DNA of 64,000 nucleotides. Source: Stenocarpella maydis (taxonomy: Eukaryota > Ascomycota > Sordariomycetes > Diaporthales > Diaporthaceae). Both the position numbers and the translations under genes were made by a program. The DNA is taken from the NCBI GenBank assembly GCA_002270565.1, contig NQMI01000035.1, positions 1 through 64,000 on the forward strand, written 5' to 3'. Of the stretch, positions 34,477-46,400 are shown piece after piece. The notes under the pieces are model-generated. The model worked only from the letters and a program-made list of their open reading frames with translations, was not told where the DNA came from and ran no database searches. Numbering within the stretch: the stretch's first letter is position 1; each line of letters begins with the position of its first letter.

Positions 34477-36184
34477 TCAGCGGTACAACACGGTCAGATC
34501 CCCCGTAGGACCGGGAAAGCTCTTCAATCGCTCCATTATCCCCCCGTCTGTCACGTTCTGTTCCGTGATGACTTGATCAAAGTTGTGGCACCCGTCCATA
34601 TATCTCTGCAACGGATCACCAGAGGCCCGCCCATCCCGCGCCGGTAGAGGCCGGCTCTGTCCTGTCACAAGGGACGCAAGGTACTGCTTCGAGACCACGT
34701 ACTTGTGCACCCTGTACAGCAGGCCCTTGATCACCCCGAACTGGACCAGCCGCCGGACGTCGACGTGGCGCAGGACGTCGAACCCGGCGTCCATGTGCAG
34801 CCGCAGCCACTCGCTCACGGTCCGGCCGACACAGAACGTTGTCATGAGCTTGATGAGCTGGTAGTCGGAGACGCGCTGGCCTGAGGACATGATGCAGACG
34901 TAGTTGGCACACTCGTCCACGATGCCCCCGCCAGCAGCGCCACCTATCCCGGGCCCGCCTGCCAGCGCGGGCCCGTCGGCGCCGCCAGGGCCGTCCACGG
35001 TGATCGAGTCGGCAGTGGTGGTGTAGTACCCGTCGTTGGCGCTCACGTCGGCCACGAAGTCGTGGATGCCGGGCCTCGGTGCGTAACAGGAGCTGAAGAA
35101 GAACATGTCCAGCAGCAGGATGGTGTCGTAGTAGAGGAGGTGGCGGAGGGCGATCTTGGTGAGTTCTAGGCTCACGTCGGCGTTGAAGGCAATGCGGCGG
35201 ACGTCACTCACGCCGTCAATGTGCGTGATCACCTTCTGCAGCGTCAGGTCCCAGGTAGCGTCGACAACCTCGCTGAACTTCATCTTGGCCACTGGGACAT
35301 GCCAGCCCTTGACCTCCGGGGGTGGTCGGTGGTGCGGGAACAGCTTCATGTTGATGGTGTTGGCATCATCTATACACACAAGGCGTCAGAAGAGCATATT
35401 GGCCGGTGGTATATTATGCCAGGATCCCAGGCAGGAAACATACCGACTGGTATCATGCACTCGCCGTAGTTGTTCAGGTCTTCCTTGATTATCTCCAGGA
35501 GGCTCCCGATCGGCCGTCTCCCTCCATCGTTGCTCCCGCTCTGGTCGCGGCTCAGATATTCGTTCTGCTTCTCCATTTCGGCGAACGTGACCGCAAGTCG
35601 CCGCACAACCCTCTCGTAGGGGATCTGGTCGACGTCGCTCTCCTGCAGCATGCTCACTTTCGGATCAGAAATCTTCAGGGCCGAGCTGGTGGTGGTGACG
35701 CGGTCTTTACTACCACAGGGGTTGCGATTGACCACAAGACAGAGCAGAAGCTGGTTTGGACAGGGCAGGGCGAGGGGCCTGGGGCTGTGCAGGCAGACGT
35801 ACAACGACAAGGCCGAAATTGAAGATGAACTCATTGCGCTGGTACTTGGGGTGGGCGATGGCCACCGGGAGGCCTAGCACTGTGTACTTGCCCTCGGGCT
35901 CGTTGACCGCGACGAAGCGATTGAAGAAGGCCTTTCGGGGGATTATGTACTCCTGCATCACATCAAAGTCGAACAGGCAGGGCTTTCTCTGAGGACCCAA
36001 TCCCTCTGGCGCGATGCACCCTGGAGGCGACTGGGCGACGATCTTGGTTCCTGATATGCGTCTCAGCCGTCAGACGTGCCACACGATCCATGATATCACA
36101 GAGGCAGCATGCTGTGGGATTGAGCCACCTCCTCAACTGACCTTCCTGAGGGAAGAAACGTGCGTAGAAGATACCCTGGATCAT
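34477..36184 (-). CDS. npr2: Nitrogen permease regulator 2 (SEACIT/GATOR1 subunit)
   Basis: Four exons, complement(34477..35369, 35444..35642, 35803..36050, 36142..36184), give 460 aa; the introns are 74, 160 and 91 nt. Npr2 works with Npr3 and Iml1 as the GATOR1/SEACIT complex that inhibits TORC1 at the vacuole when amino acids are scarce. The first exon encodes MIQGIFYARFFPQEG, the usual Npr2 start. Later marks are LFDFDVMQEYIIPRKAF, YTVLGLPVAIAHPKYQRNEF, VDQIPYERVVRRLAVTFAEM, LFPHHRPPPEVKGWHVPV and FGVIKGLLYRVHKYVVSKQY. A glycine/alanine-rich insert (GGADGPALAGGPGIGGAAGG) interrupts the C-terminal half. All joins restore conserved sequence, so the model is secure. Confidence 0.92.
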
Positions 36185-36604
36185 CTTGCCTGCCTGCCCT
36201 TGCTCTTGAACATACCAAGGTCACCACCACTGGCACGATACGTTCATTTTTCAGGCACCACTGTCGCGGTCCATGTGTTCCAGACGTGTCGAAAGGGCAC
36301 TAGTCCGACCTTTCCCACCACAGTCCGGTGGTCAAAATGGAGATATGTGCAATGCGAGAAGCAACTTGTCTACTGGACGGTGACTTAGTGGCAAACAAGG
36401 CTGAACCGTTCACGCCTCGATGGGGGACGCAGGAGGAGGACCTTGGGTCTGCATATGAAGACGTGGTGCAAACCAGGCAATGTGGGGTTTGATCCCCCAG
36501 CAGCCCCCGGGCTGCTGGGAAGTGCGACCCTGGGTGGTCTGGAATGAAAGGGCTGCCCTGAGACTCCAAGTCAACAACGCGTCACAGCAAACCTAGCCGC
36601 ATGG
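36185..36604. other. Upstream region of npr2
   Basis: About 420 bp between the npr2 start (minus) and a possible small plus-strand gene. No gene seen; presumably the npr2 promoter. Confidence 0.5.
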
Positions 36605-36991
36605 ATGCTTCAGAATTGTACAACTGCATTAGCTGCTATCACCATGGTGTTATGCTGTGCGCCTACTACTGCATTTCCGCACCGAACCAGTGGACCCTTG
36701 GTCGCATCACCTTCTGCTTCCTGTAATCATCATATTCACACTGTAGAAGAAGATTGTAGGCACATTGAAGAAGTCGGTGCCGAGAAGGCTTTGAAAACCG
36801 GGCGCTACATCCCCAGCATTACCGAGACCCTGTGTCCTGATATCATATGCCTAACCACCTGCAATTCAAGACTCCTGAACTCCCGCCTCGGCCGCAACCA
36901 GCGATGTTCCGAGGAGACGCACTCTCAACCAAGATTAGACCGACTGGAGTTCGTCCGACAGGCTGTACTTAGCCCCCTAGGAGGAAGTTGA
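36605..36991 (+). CDS. Possible small secreted cysteine-rich protein
   Basis: A 128-aa frame begins with a signal-like sequence (MLQNCTTALAAITMVLCCAP, then TTA) and has about nine cysteines, several after the predicted cleavage site (C40, C51, C77, C81, C85, C100). The segment HTVEEDCRHIEE slightly recalls the start of a LysM motif, but the rest of such a domain is not convincing. Its last 23 bases overlap the 3' end of dsk2 on the other strand. It could be a real secreted protein, a decayed gene or a chance frame. No family recognised. Confidence 0.35.
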   Translation: MLQNCTTALAAITMVLCCAPTTAFPHRTSGPLVASPSASCNHHIHTVEEDCRHIEEVGAEKALKTGRYIPSITETLCPDIICLTTCNSRLLNSRLGRNQRCSEETHSQPRLDRLEFVRQAVLSPLGGS

Positions 36992-38371
36992 CCGCGCCTT
37001 GCACATTACCGCCGCTGCGGCGTAGCGCCGCCACATTCTGATCAAAGTCGTAGAAGCCCATCTCGTTCAGCTGGCTAAGCTGCTCAGCGTAGCGCTCCTC
37101 AGGTGGTCGGGTGTCGGCTGGGGCGGCTGGCTCGGCGGCACCGCCCATCAAGTTCTGCATAAGATTCTGCATCATCTCGGGTGTCATCGCGAATGGATTC
37201 GCAATGGCTCCCTGTGGGGCACCGAGAAGCCCGGCAAACGGGTTCGGCGGCTGAGACGCCGAGTTGCTGCCGGTGTGGCCAGATGGTGCTGAGCCGGCGG
37301 CCGCAGAGGCATCCCGCTGCGCGCCACTGTCGCCGGAGGGCGTCTGGGTAGCACCGCCAACACCGCCGCCGGGCTGAGGGGCAGTCGGAGCTGCTGCGCC
37401 AAGGGGGTTGAAGAGAGCGGCAAACGGGTTGGAAGCTTGGCCGCCTGCGCCACCAAAACCCCCAGCCGCACCCGCACCAGGCGCTCCAAACATGCCTGGC
37501 ATCATGAAAGGGAACTGAGGGGGCTGGGCGTTGCTTTCTCTGCCGGCACCTGCGGCGGCGGCATCGGCCGGTGTCGTGTCAGTAGCGCCAGGTGCTGGAA
37601 ACGCATCCCCCCCGGCGCCTCCACCCATGGACCGCCGCATCTGAGCGACTGCTCGTAGCATATCCGGGTTGGTAAGCATGTTGCGGAAGAAGGGTGACTG
37701 GATGATCTCGCGTGCGTTTGGGTTGTCCCGCAGCATGGGGTTGGACTGTATCATGACGTCGACCAGTTGCGGGTTGTTGAGGGCCTCGTTCATGGCTTGG
37801 GCGACGTTGGGGTTGGACAGCATGTCCGCCATCTGGTCCTCGCTCGGCGGCGCACCCATCTACAAAAAGCGAATGGTCAGCATGGGCCTGTCAAGGCTGG
37901 CTGGGGGCAGGCAGGCAGCATCCTTACACCTCCATCGGCACCGAACATGTTGGCGCTGGGCAGGTTGGCGTGGCCTGCAAAGCGAGCTCCGGTCAGGCCG
38001 GCCAGGAGATTGTTGGCGGAGGTGCCAGCTGCCATGTTGGTTGGCACCGCCTGAGGGACAGGGGACGACGAGGAGGCAGCCGGGGCCGGGGCAGGATTGC
38101 TGGCGGCGCTCTTGACAAGGTGGATGGTGTTGCCTGGCTTGACCTTGTACGAGGCCAAGGTGTCCTCATTCTTCATGACGCGCCCCGAGTAGATGAGGCG
38201 CTGTCGCTCGACGGGGATGTTCTCGAACTGCTCGGTGGCAAGCTTGGTCTTGAGCTCGCCGACGGTCGCTGCCTCGGGCATGGTGATCTGGTGGTTCTTG
38301 TCGCCCGAGGCCTTGACCTTGAAGGTGATGTGCGCCTCGGCGGGCGTGGAGTCCTCCGCCTTGTCGGACAT
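36969..38371 (-). CDS. dsk2: Ubiquilin-type shuttle protein Dsk2
   Basis: Exons complement(36969..37859, 37928..38371) give 444 aa; the intron is 68 nt (GTAAGG..GTAG). Dsk2 carries ubiquitylated proteins to the proteasome. Residues about 13-88 form a ubiquitin-like domain (ITFKVKASGDKNHQITMPEA, RQRLIYSGRVMKNEDTLASY). The middle has STI1-type repeats (QMADMLSNPNVAQAMNEALN, SPFFRNMLTNPDMLRAVAQM) and a glycine/alanine/proline-rich linker. The end is a UBA domain (YAEQLSQLNEMGFYDFDQNV, VQGAVNFLLGG). ATG 38371 was chosen because MSDKAED begins just before the ubiquitin-like fold; an in-frame ATG 69 nt upstream would add 23 residues with no conservation that I recognise. Confidence 0.92.
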
Positions 38372-39315
38372 TTTGCCTGTGACCGCGCGTAGGAGATCGG
38401 GCAAGGACCGAGGGGCTGGCGGTGGGCTTTGCGATGGCAAGGCTGTCGTGACGCCGCGGGCTCGGCCGGCTCGCGAGGTAGCAGTCTGCTAGCAGAGAGT
38501 AACCCTGTCTGGAAGGGCCGGTGGTGAAGGAAACCAGCGATGTAAGGCGGCTGAGAAGGAGGTGAGAAGGTGACTGCAGGTGCGGCGAGGTTCGCAACAG
38601 TGCTGGAGAGACTGGGAGGTATGAACGTTGTGGTGGAGTGAGGATGTGAGGGCAAAGGTAGGTAGGTAGACTAGGCAGGGCAGGGCAGGGCAGGGCAAGG
38701 AAGGCAAAGGCCGCAGCGCCAGCAAGACTCATTCGCCAGGTTGAGATGCGGGCAGACCTGGTCTCCGTGAATGCACATCAGACCCAGGGGACCAGCATGT
38801 GGGGCCGGATCTCTGGTGTACACAGCCGCAGTCCACCGCTGCTCTTTCGTTTGCCGTCCACCGGTTTCTACCCATCTATCTACCTGGCTATCTACCCGGA
38901 CACCCTCTTCTTCACCGGCTGGGCCGGCCAGGTGGAGCTCAACAAGCCACGTCTCAGTTTGATTTTATCCGTCCTGAACCTACAGGCGGCTCATCTCACG
39001 TACCTAAGTACTCAGGTTGCTCTCCACCACACCACCCTCAGTGTGGACTGCATCGCCTCGGGCTTACACTAAATCCAGGGCCCGCCTCCCTGCCTCCCGT
39101 CTCTTACGGCAGGGCAGTACACTAGACTACACTATAACTGCAGAGCCAGCCCACCTACCGGGTGACTGCTCCTCGCTGTACTGCCCCGCTAGACCACCTA
39201 CATACCTGCCAACCTGCCTAGCCACCCAGGTACTCTGGCAGGTAGCTGCTCGGGCACAAGACACGTCGGCAGCCAGGTTCGGGGTGCCCTCAAACACGGC
39301 GGCTGTGGCCTTCAA
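38372..39315. other. Upstream region of dsk2 / 3' flank of thg1
   Basis: About 940 bp, no gene recognised. It contains a short gggca tandem run (about 38674-38699) next to a gtaggtaggta run, and scattered tacct/ctagg words (for example near 39001-39015). Confidence 0.5.
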
Positions 39316-40401
39316 TCATCCAAGACCCTCAATAGACGATATCGTTTCCCTCGTCGTCTGCAAACGCGTTCTCCCGGGCCTGTTTGAGAGGATCCATGGC
39401 CGCCGTTGCCAAAAGTCATCTTTGATGATGTCTAGGTGCGCAATCACAACCGTGGCCTTGGCGCGCCTCTTCTTGTCCTTCTCCGACTGAGTTTTGGACA
39501 GCTGGGCTGGCTCGGCAGTGCTGTCTGCTTCCGCGGCAACATTGTGGCTCCCGGGTTCGACCAGCTCGTAGTCCCTGAAGATTACGCTGCCCTTCTTGTA
39601 AATCTCCGGCTCGTTGTTGTAATTGATACCGAACCTTGTGAACAGCAGCTCGTTCTTGTCCGCGGAGATGGTCCCAGCCAGCGCCCTCTCCGCCTGCTGG
39701 CTGTCCATGCCCCCTCGGAGGATCAGGGACCAGAAGGCTGTGTTGTAAAGGTTGTTGATATGGCAGTCGGCTTGTCGCCAGCTCATGTAGTCCCGCAGGT
39801 TGGACACCGAGGGGTAACACACTGCTCTGCCATCAAAGCTGGGGAGTGGTGGCGACAGCGGCCGGTCCGGGAAGTATTGGGGCCAGAGATAAATATAGTA
39901 CGACGTGTAGGTCGATACGATGGTGGTCACCAGCTTGCTTGGGATTGTCAACAGGAGGCTGGCACATGACCGTCTTGAGCGACAGGCCCGGGCGCAGGCT
40001 CACCTCTCTCGTCGTTCGAACAGCGTGCAAGTCTTGTGAAAGACAAAACTGTATTCATCGCTGATGCCATACGCGACCACCAGGTCGGGCATCTCGGTCA
40101 CGACCGCCTTCGCGGCATTATTCATGAGATCCAGCGCCCTCCTGTCATTGGGCTTTTCCCAGGAATACTTGCTGGCAAATCTGGGGTTCGTCAGCCTGCG
40201 TGTTGGCTCTGCATCATGAGTGTCTCGCACGGCTGGCTTACTTGGTGAACCCACGACCGTCTATCCTCACAACGATCCATGTATTCGGCAGCAGCTGGTC
40301 TGGCTGCTCGAACTGCTTCACGTATTCCCACCTACGCGCGGGTGAGTCATGTCTTTCATAACCAGGCTTAGACAAGATGAGGCGCACTTTGAGTTTGCCA
40401 T
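39316..40401 (-). CDS. thg1: tRNA-His guanylyltransferase Thg1
   Basis: Four exons, complement(39316..39937, 40004..40195, 40242..40331, 40388..40401), give 305 aa; the introns are 65, 45 and 56 nt. Thg1 adds the extra G at position -1 of tRNA-His, by 3'-5' polymerisation, which histidyl-tRNA synthetase needs for recognition. The first exon codes only for MANS and two bases of the next lysine. Metal-binding and catalytic marks are WIVVRIDGRGFTK (D29, G30), YGISDEYSFVF (D81, E82) and CHINNLYNTAFW with the conserved HINNLYNT. KPNDRRALDLMN is also typical. The 45-nt intron (40196-40240) is near the lower limit for fungi, but it is required to recover the protein. The C-terminal tail after residue 250 is lysine-rich and variable. 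Confidence 0.92.
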
Positions 40402-40998
40402 GTTCCGACAATTGTTCGTGCACGAGAGCTTGCGGGGGGCGCGGTTGTGTATATGTGTGCGTCGAGTGAGCCAGTCTTCTGCCTGCGGTGTGGCGGCCGG
40501 TAGTTATGGCTGTATGTATTGCCTACCTATGGTATGGCCAGGCCCAGGTATAAACGCAACAAATCCTAAATTTGCACGTAGTGATGCACTAGGAGCGGCT
40601 TCCGGGGTTCTGGGATAAGGCGGCGGGTCCTCCACCCGCGGCAAGCGGCAGCTGCATCCCTGCTTGTTAGTGTGCCTGGGTAGCTGGGTAGGTACCTGTA
40701 GTACACTACTCCGTATAGGCAACGGGGTAGCCCCCCCGCGCTCGCGCGGAATCTGGGCCTGACCCTGCAGGAATCACCTTTTCGTGTCCGGCGTTACTGT
40801 CGAGCTCAAGGGTTCCCAAGATTCCCAAACAGGTCGGCCCACCCTAGCTTTTCATCAGCCTCGCAGATCGGGACCGATCTGATCAGTGACCACCAAAGAC
40901 CAAAGACGGCCACGTCCATTTCCAATGGTCGTACTCTGGGCCGCGGCAATCATCCCTCCTGCCCTTGAGCCCTCAGACACGGCATACTACCTGCCGAG
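40402..40998. promoter_or_regulatory. Shared upstream region of thg1 and swd1
   Basis: About 600 bp between divergent starts. It contains gggtaggtacctgtagtac (about 40686-40704), similar to palindromic words elsewhere in the window, and a c/g-rich stretch after 40730. No coding frame of note. Confidence 0.45.
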
Positions 40999-42470
40999 AT
41001 GAATCTGCTGCTCTCGGACGACTATCTTCTCCAAGACTACCCCGAGAACATCACCAATACGATCCGGTCCGGCCATGCGACATGTCTGCGCTTCAACCGC
41101 AGGGGTGACTACCTCGCCTCGGGCCGCGTCGATGGCACCGTCGTCATATGGGATCTCGACACCATGGGTGTTGCTCGCAAGCTCCGCGGTCATTCTAAGA
41201 GCATTTCTTCCCTGAGTTGGTCTCGGTGCGGGAGATACCTGCTGTCCGCATGTCAGGGCTGGAAGGCCGTCCTCTGGGATCTCAAGGATGGGAAGCCCCA
41301 TCGCCAGGTCCGTTTCAGGGCGCCCGTGTACATTGCAGAGCTCCACCCTTGGAACCAGTCAGTACACCCGCCACCCCCAGCCTTCCAAGTCCAGGCACGG
41401 CTGACCCGCCCCTCAGCCTGCAGTTTGTCGTGTCCCTCTATGAGGAGCAACCACTCCTGGTCGACATCTCCCAGCCTGTCTCAGAAAAGCACATACTCTC
41501 TACAGCGCCGAGGCGAGTCAAGGTGGAAGGAGATGCGGAGAAGAGGGCACGCCAGAAAAAGGACGACGCGAGGCACATGACCACAGTGACCATCTACACC
41601 AAGTCGGGTGATCACATACTGGCAGGCACAAACAAGGGCAACCTCAACATCATCGACGCGAGGACGCACGAAATAATCTACACGCAGCTCAAGGTGTGCA
41701 GCGGCGTGGTCACGACGCTCAAGCTCACGCGGTCGGGGCGGGAGTTGCTGGTAAATGGCCAGGACAAGGTAATCAAGACGTTCCACCTGCCTGACCTCTC
41801 TGCAGAGGACCTCGACCCGGACACGATTCAACTGCCTATCGAGCACAAGTTTGAGGATGTGGTAAACCGCTGCTCGTGGAACCACGTCACGTTCAGCTGC
41901 ACAGGCGAATACGTGGTAGCATCCACTTACAACAACCATGAGCTATACATCTGGGAGCGTGGGCACGGCAGTCTGGTACGGATGCTGGAGGGGCCCAAAG
42001 AAGAGCAGGGCGTCATAGAATGGCACCCATCCAAGGCCTTACTGGCAGCATGTGGGCTAGAGACTGGTCGTATAAACATCTGGAGCGTAACAAGCCCACA
42101 GCGCTGGTCAGCCCTGGCACCAGACTTTGTCGAGGTGGAGGAGAATGTTGAGTACATGGAGAGGGAGGACGAGTTTGATATCCATCCCCAGGAGGAGATC
42201 AAGAAGCGCAAGCTGGATCAGGAGGACGAGGATGTTGACGTGATGACCATCGGGTTCGCAGGTGTTGGAGACCAGCCGGGTGGGTTCGAGATACCCATTC
42301 TTTTCAATCTGGGGGACTCGGACAGCGAGGAGGAGTTTGTTGCAGTATCAACGGGAACTGTGAGGAGGAGAAGCCCTGGGGATGGTGCAGACGCGGATGG
42401 CGAGGTTACGGGAACTGAGGAGAAGCCAGGCAAAAAGCCAGGCAACAGAGGAAGGGCCAAGAGAAAATAG
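40999..42470 (+). CDS. swd1: COMPASS complex WD-repeat subunit Swd1 (RbBP5 homologue)
   Basis: Exons 40999..41357 and 41417..42470 give 470 aa. The acceptor at 41416 (CCTCAG) rather than the nearer CTGCAG is needed, giving NHLQFVVSLYEEQPLLVDI, the conserved family junction. Swd1 is a WD40 scaffold of the Set1/COMPASS histone H3 lysine 4 methyltransferase. WD repeats are seen in GDYLASGRVDGTVVIWDLD, GHSKSISSLSWSRCGRYLLS, GDHILAGTNKGNLNIIDARTH and GEYVVASTYNNHELYIWERG. The C-terminal tail is acidic (DSDSEEEF) and then basic with a likely nuclear signal (KKPGNRGRAKRK). Length is normal for filamentous fungi. Confidence 0.92.
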
Positions 42471-43427
42471 GTGGTTTTTGAGTACTATGATATCCCATGA
42501 ACAGTTGCATCCCAGCCTGCACCAATGGCTCGCAAAGCCAATGTCTCTCCAGACAACGTGGTGTGACATTGTATCAGTCTTCACTTCTTATCTACGTTGA
42601 ATGGCGTTTGGCTGAGCAGGACAAGGACCTGTCAACAATGGCCCAAGAATGAGGTGACGGAATGCCTTGGTCACCACCCTCGCAGTGAAAGAGAACAGTG
42701 ACTGACTGGCTGCCAGCCTGCCTGCCCGCTCGCTGCTGGGACCGTGAGCTTGCTGTGGCTTGAGGCTCTGGGTCGTCCTGAGTATCGGTCTACCTGTCTT
42801 TTACCCGACACCTACCCCAACATTACAAGTACACAGTACCTGCAGGGACCCACCCGAGCCGCCTCCCCCGACCGCCTCGAGTAGTCAGTGCTGTGCACAG
42901 GCCCTCCCCGTTCGAAAGCTCGCAGGCTAGATCACTCCTCTGGATTTTCCAGAGTCGCCTCAACTGCCTGGCCTTTGACAACCTCACCGCGACCACTTGC
43001 CACCACGCGTCGGAGCCCACGCATCACCATCCTGCGGCCCACCCCACACCGTAACCGATCGAAATCACTGCCGCAATTGATTGATTGCCTTTTTGGAGTG
43101 ACGGCAACAACGACTGAGGCGGCACGACCGACAAGTCGCTCCTTGGGGGCCTTGGGCGGCCTGGTTTGAGAGCGCGGAGGACCAACCCCCGACCCATCCA
43201 TCGAATCATCCTTTGCGCCCGCCCTTCTATCGTCAACAATCTCACTCAAGCACTGCACTGCCTTCCACTTCATTCGCCCTTTCGAACTTTGGTCGTTCAG
43301 TTTCCCAGTGCGCCAACCTGGGGCCTGACCTGGTCCTCACCTCGACGCCGCCTTTGACCCCCGATCCCTGAAAAGCCGCCTTCGCGCCGTCACGCGCGAT
43401 ACGCCTGCCGCGGGGCCACAATACAAG
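42471..43427. other. Upstream region and 5' UTR of rpb1
   Basis: About 960 bp. The last 300 bp are pyrimidine-rich, as in long 5' leaders of highly expressed fungal genes. No gene recognised. The left part includes the swd1 terminator. Confidence 0.5.
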
Positions 43428-46400
43428 ATGGCGAACCTCTACTTTGCACACTCTAGTGCGCCCCTCAAGACGATCCAGGAGATACAGTTTGGCGTCATGT
43501 CTCCTGAGGAGATCAAGAACATGAGTGTGGCGCATATTCAGTATCCCGAGACCATGGACGAGACCAGAACAAAGCCAAGACAAGAAGGCCTCAACGACCC
43601 TCGCCTTGGCTCTGTTGACAGGCAGTTCAAGTGCAAGACCTGCACTGAGAGCATGTCTGAATGCCCCGGTCACTTTGGCCACATCGAGCTGGCCACGCCT
43701 GTCTTCCACCCTGGCTTCTTGAAGAAGACCAAGAAGATCCTTGAGATTGTCTGCCATAGCTGCAGTAAGGTGTTGGCTGATAGGGTTGGTCTAGCTTGGC
43801 TGTTGTGGGCTTCTGAAGGTCTGCTGATTGCTGATTCCCCGACTATAGAGTGACCCCGAATTTGCGGCCGCCGTCTCGACACGAGACCCGAAAGCTCGAT
43901 TCGCCCGGGTCTGGGAGGTGTGCAAGAAGAAGAAGCGCTGCGAGAATGAGTCTTCCAAGAAGGACGAGGAGTTTGACCCGGAGAACAAGAATAAGCCCCC
44001 GCCCCCCAACCACGGCGGGTGCGGCAACGCCCAGCCCGCGGTTCGGCAACAGGCGCTGCAGCTCCAGCAGCACTTCCAGCACGACAACGAGGAGGGCGGC
44101 GGCAAGACCATCGAGAAGAAGCCCTTGCCGCCCAAGATCGTTCACGACATCTTCCGCCGGATTTCTGATGCTGACCTCGAGGACATGGGCCTCAACAAGG
44201 ACTATGCGCGTCCTGAGTGGCTGATCATCACGGTCCTTCCTGTGCCACCTCCTCCTGTCCGACCGTCTATCAGCATGGACGGCACCGGCCAAGGCCTCCG
44301 CAATGAGGACGATCTGACCTACAAGCTCGGTGACATCATCCGTGCCAACGGCAACGTCAAGCAGGCACTGTCTGAGGGGTCCCCAGCGCACATTCTGAAC
44401 GACTTCGAGCAGCTCTTGCAATATCACGTCGCCACGTACATGGACAACGACATTGCTGGCACGCCGCGCGCTCTGCAGAAGAGCGGCCGACCCGTCAAGG
44501 CGATCCGTGCTCGTCTCAAGGGCAAGGAGGGCCGTCTCCGAGGCAATCTGATGGGCAAGCGTGTGGATTTCTCCGCGCGTACCGTCATCACGGGTGACGC
44601 CAACATTTCTTTAGACCAAGTCGGCGTGCCACGAAGCATTGCGAGAACACTCACCTACCCCGAGACCGTCACACCTTACAATATCCACCGCCTTCACCAG
44701 CTTGTCGAGAACGGCCCGAACGAACACCCCGGTGCCAAGTACGTCATTCGCTCTGACGGCACCAGGATCGATCTTCGCCATCACAAGCGGGCAAGCCAGA
44801 TCACGCTGGAGTATGGTTGGAAGGTTGAGCGACATCTCATCGACGGTGACTACATTATCTTCAACCGACAGCCTTCTCTGCACAAGGAGTCCATGATGGG
44901 CCACCGCGTCAAGGTGATGCCATACTCGACGTTCCGACTGAATCTGTCGGTCACGTCCCCGTACAACGCCGACTTCGATGGTGACGAGATGAACCTTCAT
45001 GTTCCACAGACCGAGGAGACTCGTGCTGAGGTCCAGAACCTGTGCCTGGTGCCCCTGAACATCGTCTCGCCGCAGCGAAACTCGCCGCTGATGGGAATTG
45101 TCCAAGACACGTTGGCAGGCGCGTACAAGCTTTGCCGTCGTGATGTGTTCCTCACCAGGGAGGAAGTCATGAACGTCATGCTCTGGGTCGAGGACTGGGA
45201 TGGTGTCATTCCGACCCCGGCCATACTCCACCCGTCACCCCGGTGGACTGGCAAGCAGATCATCAGCATGGTCATTCCCAAGGAGGTCAGCTTACAGCAA
45301 GGTAGCAGCGAGCTCCCTATCGATGACAGCGGGATAAGGATCCACAATGGCGATCTTGTATATGGCCTGCTCACCAAGAAGATTGTGGGAGCTGCGGCCG
45401 GCGGCATCATCCACATCACGTACAACGAGCTCGGGCCCCACGCGGCAATGGGTTTCCTGAATGCCTGTCAACGAGTCGTGAACTACTGGCTTTTGCACAA
45501 CGGCCACAGCATCGGAATTGGTGATACCATTCCTGATAAGGATACCATCATCAAAATCCAGCAGGATATCGACGGTCAGAAGAAGATCGTCGCTGAGATT
45601 GTGAAGGAGGCAACGGAGAACAAGCTTGAGCCGCTCCCCGGAATGAGTATTCGGGAGACCTTCGAGAGCAAGGTTTCCAAGGAGCTGAACGCTGCGCGTG
45701 ACAAGGCCGGTACCACGACCGAGAAGAGTTTGAAGGACCTGAACAACGCCGTGACCATGTCTCGGTCCGGCTCCAAGGGTTCGTCCATCAACATCTCCCA
45801 GATGACTGCTCTTGTTGGCCAGCAGGTCGTCGAGGGAAAGAGGATTCCATTTGGCTTCAAATACCGAACGCTGCCCCACTTCACAAAGGACGATTATTCG
45901 CCCGAGGCTCGTGGCTTTGTTGAGAACTCTTACTTGCGTGGCCTGACGCCCACTGAGTTCTTCTTCCACGCTATGGCTGGCCGTGAGGGTTTGATTGATA
46001 CCGCTGTCAAGACCGCCGAAACTGGTTATATCCAGCGCCGACTGGTCAAGGCGCTTGAGGATGTCACCGCCAAGTACGACGGCACCGTCCGAAACTCGCT
46101 AAATGATATCATACAGTTCATCTACGGCGAAGACGGTCTCGATGGCATGCACATCGAGAAACAGAAGGTTGACTTCCTCACCATCTCCGACAAGGAATTC
46201 GAGAAGCGCTACAAGCTTGATCTCGTCGAGGACTCCCACATCTTGACCAACGCTCTCGAATACGGCAGTCACCTTGCGAGCAACATCGAGGAGCAGCAGC
46301 TGCTGGATGCCGAGTTCGAGCGACTCTCCACGGCTCGCCGGACAGTTCGCCAAATAATGCTGTCGCGGGGCAAGGACGAGACCATGATGCAGCTTCCTCT

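Noticed and set aside
43785..43848. Internal start for rpb1 at 43918
   Set aside because: The upstream exon encodes the invariant N-terminal zinc-binding part and joins in frame through a 64-nt intron.
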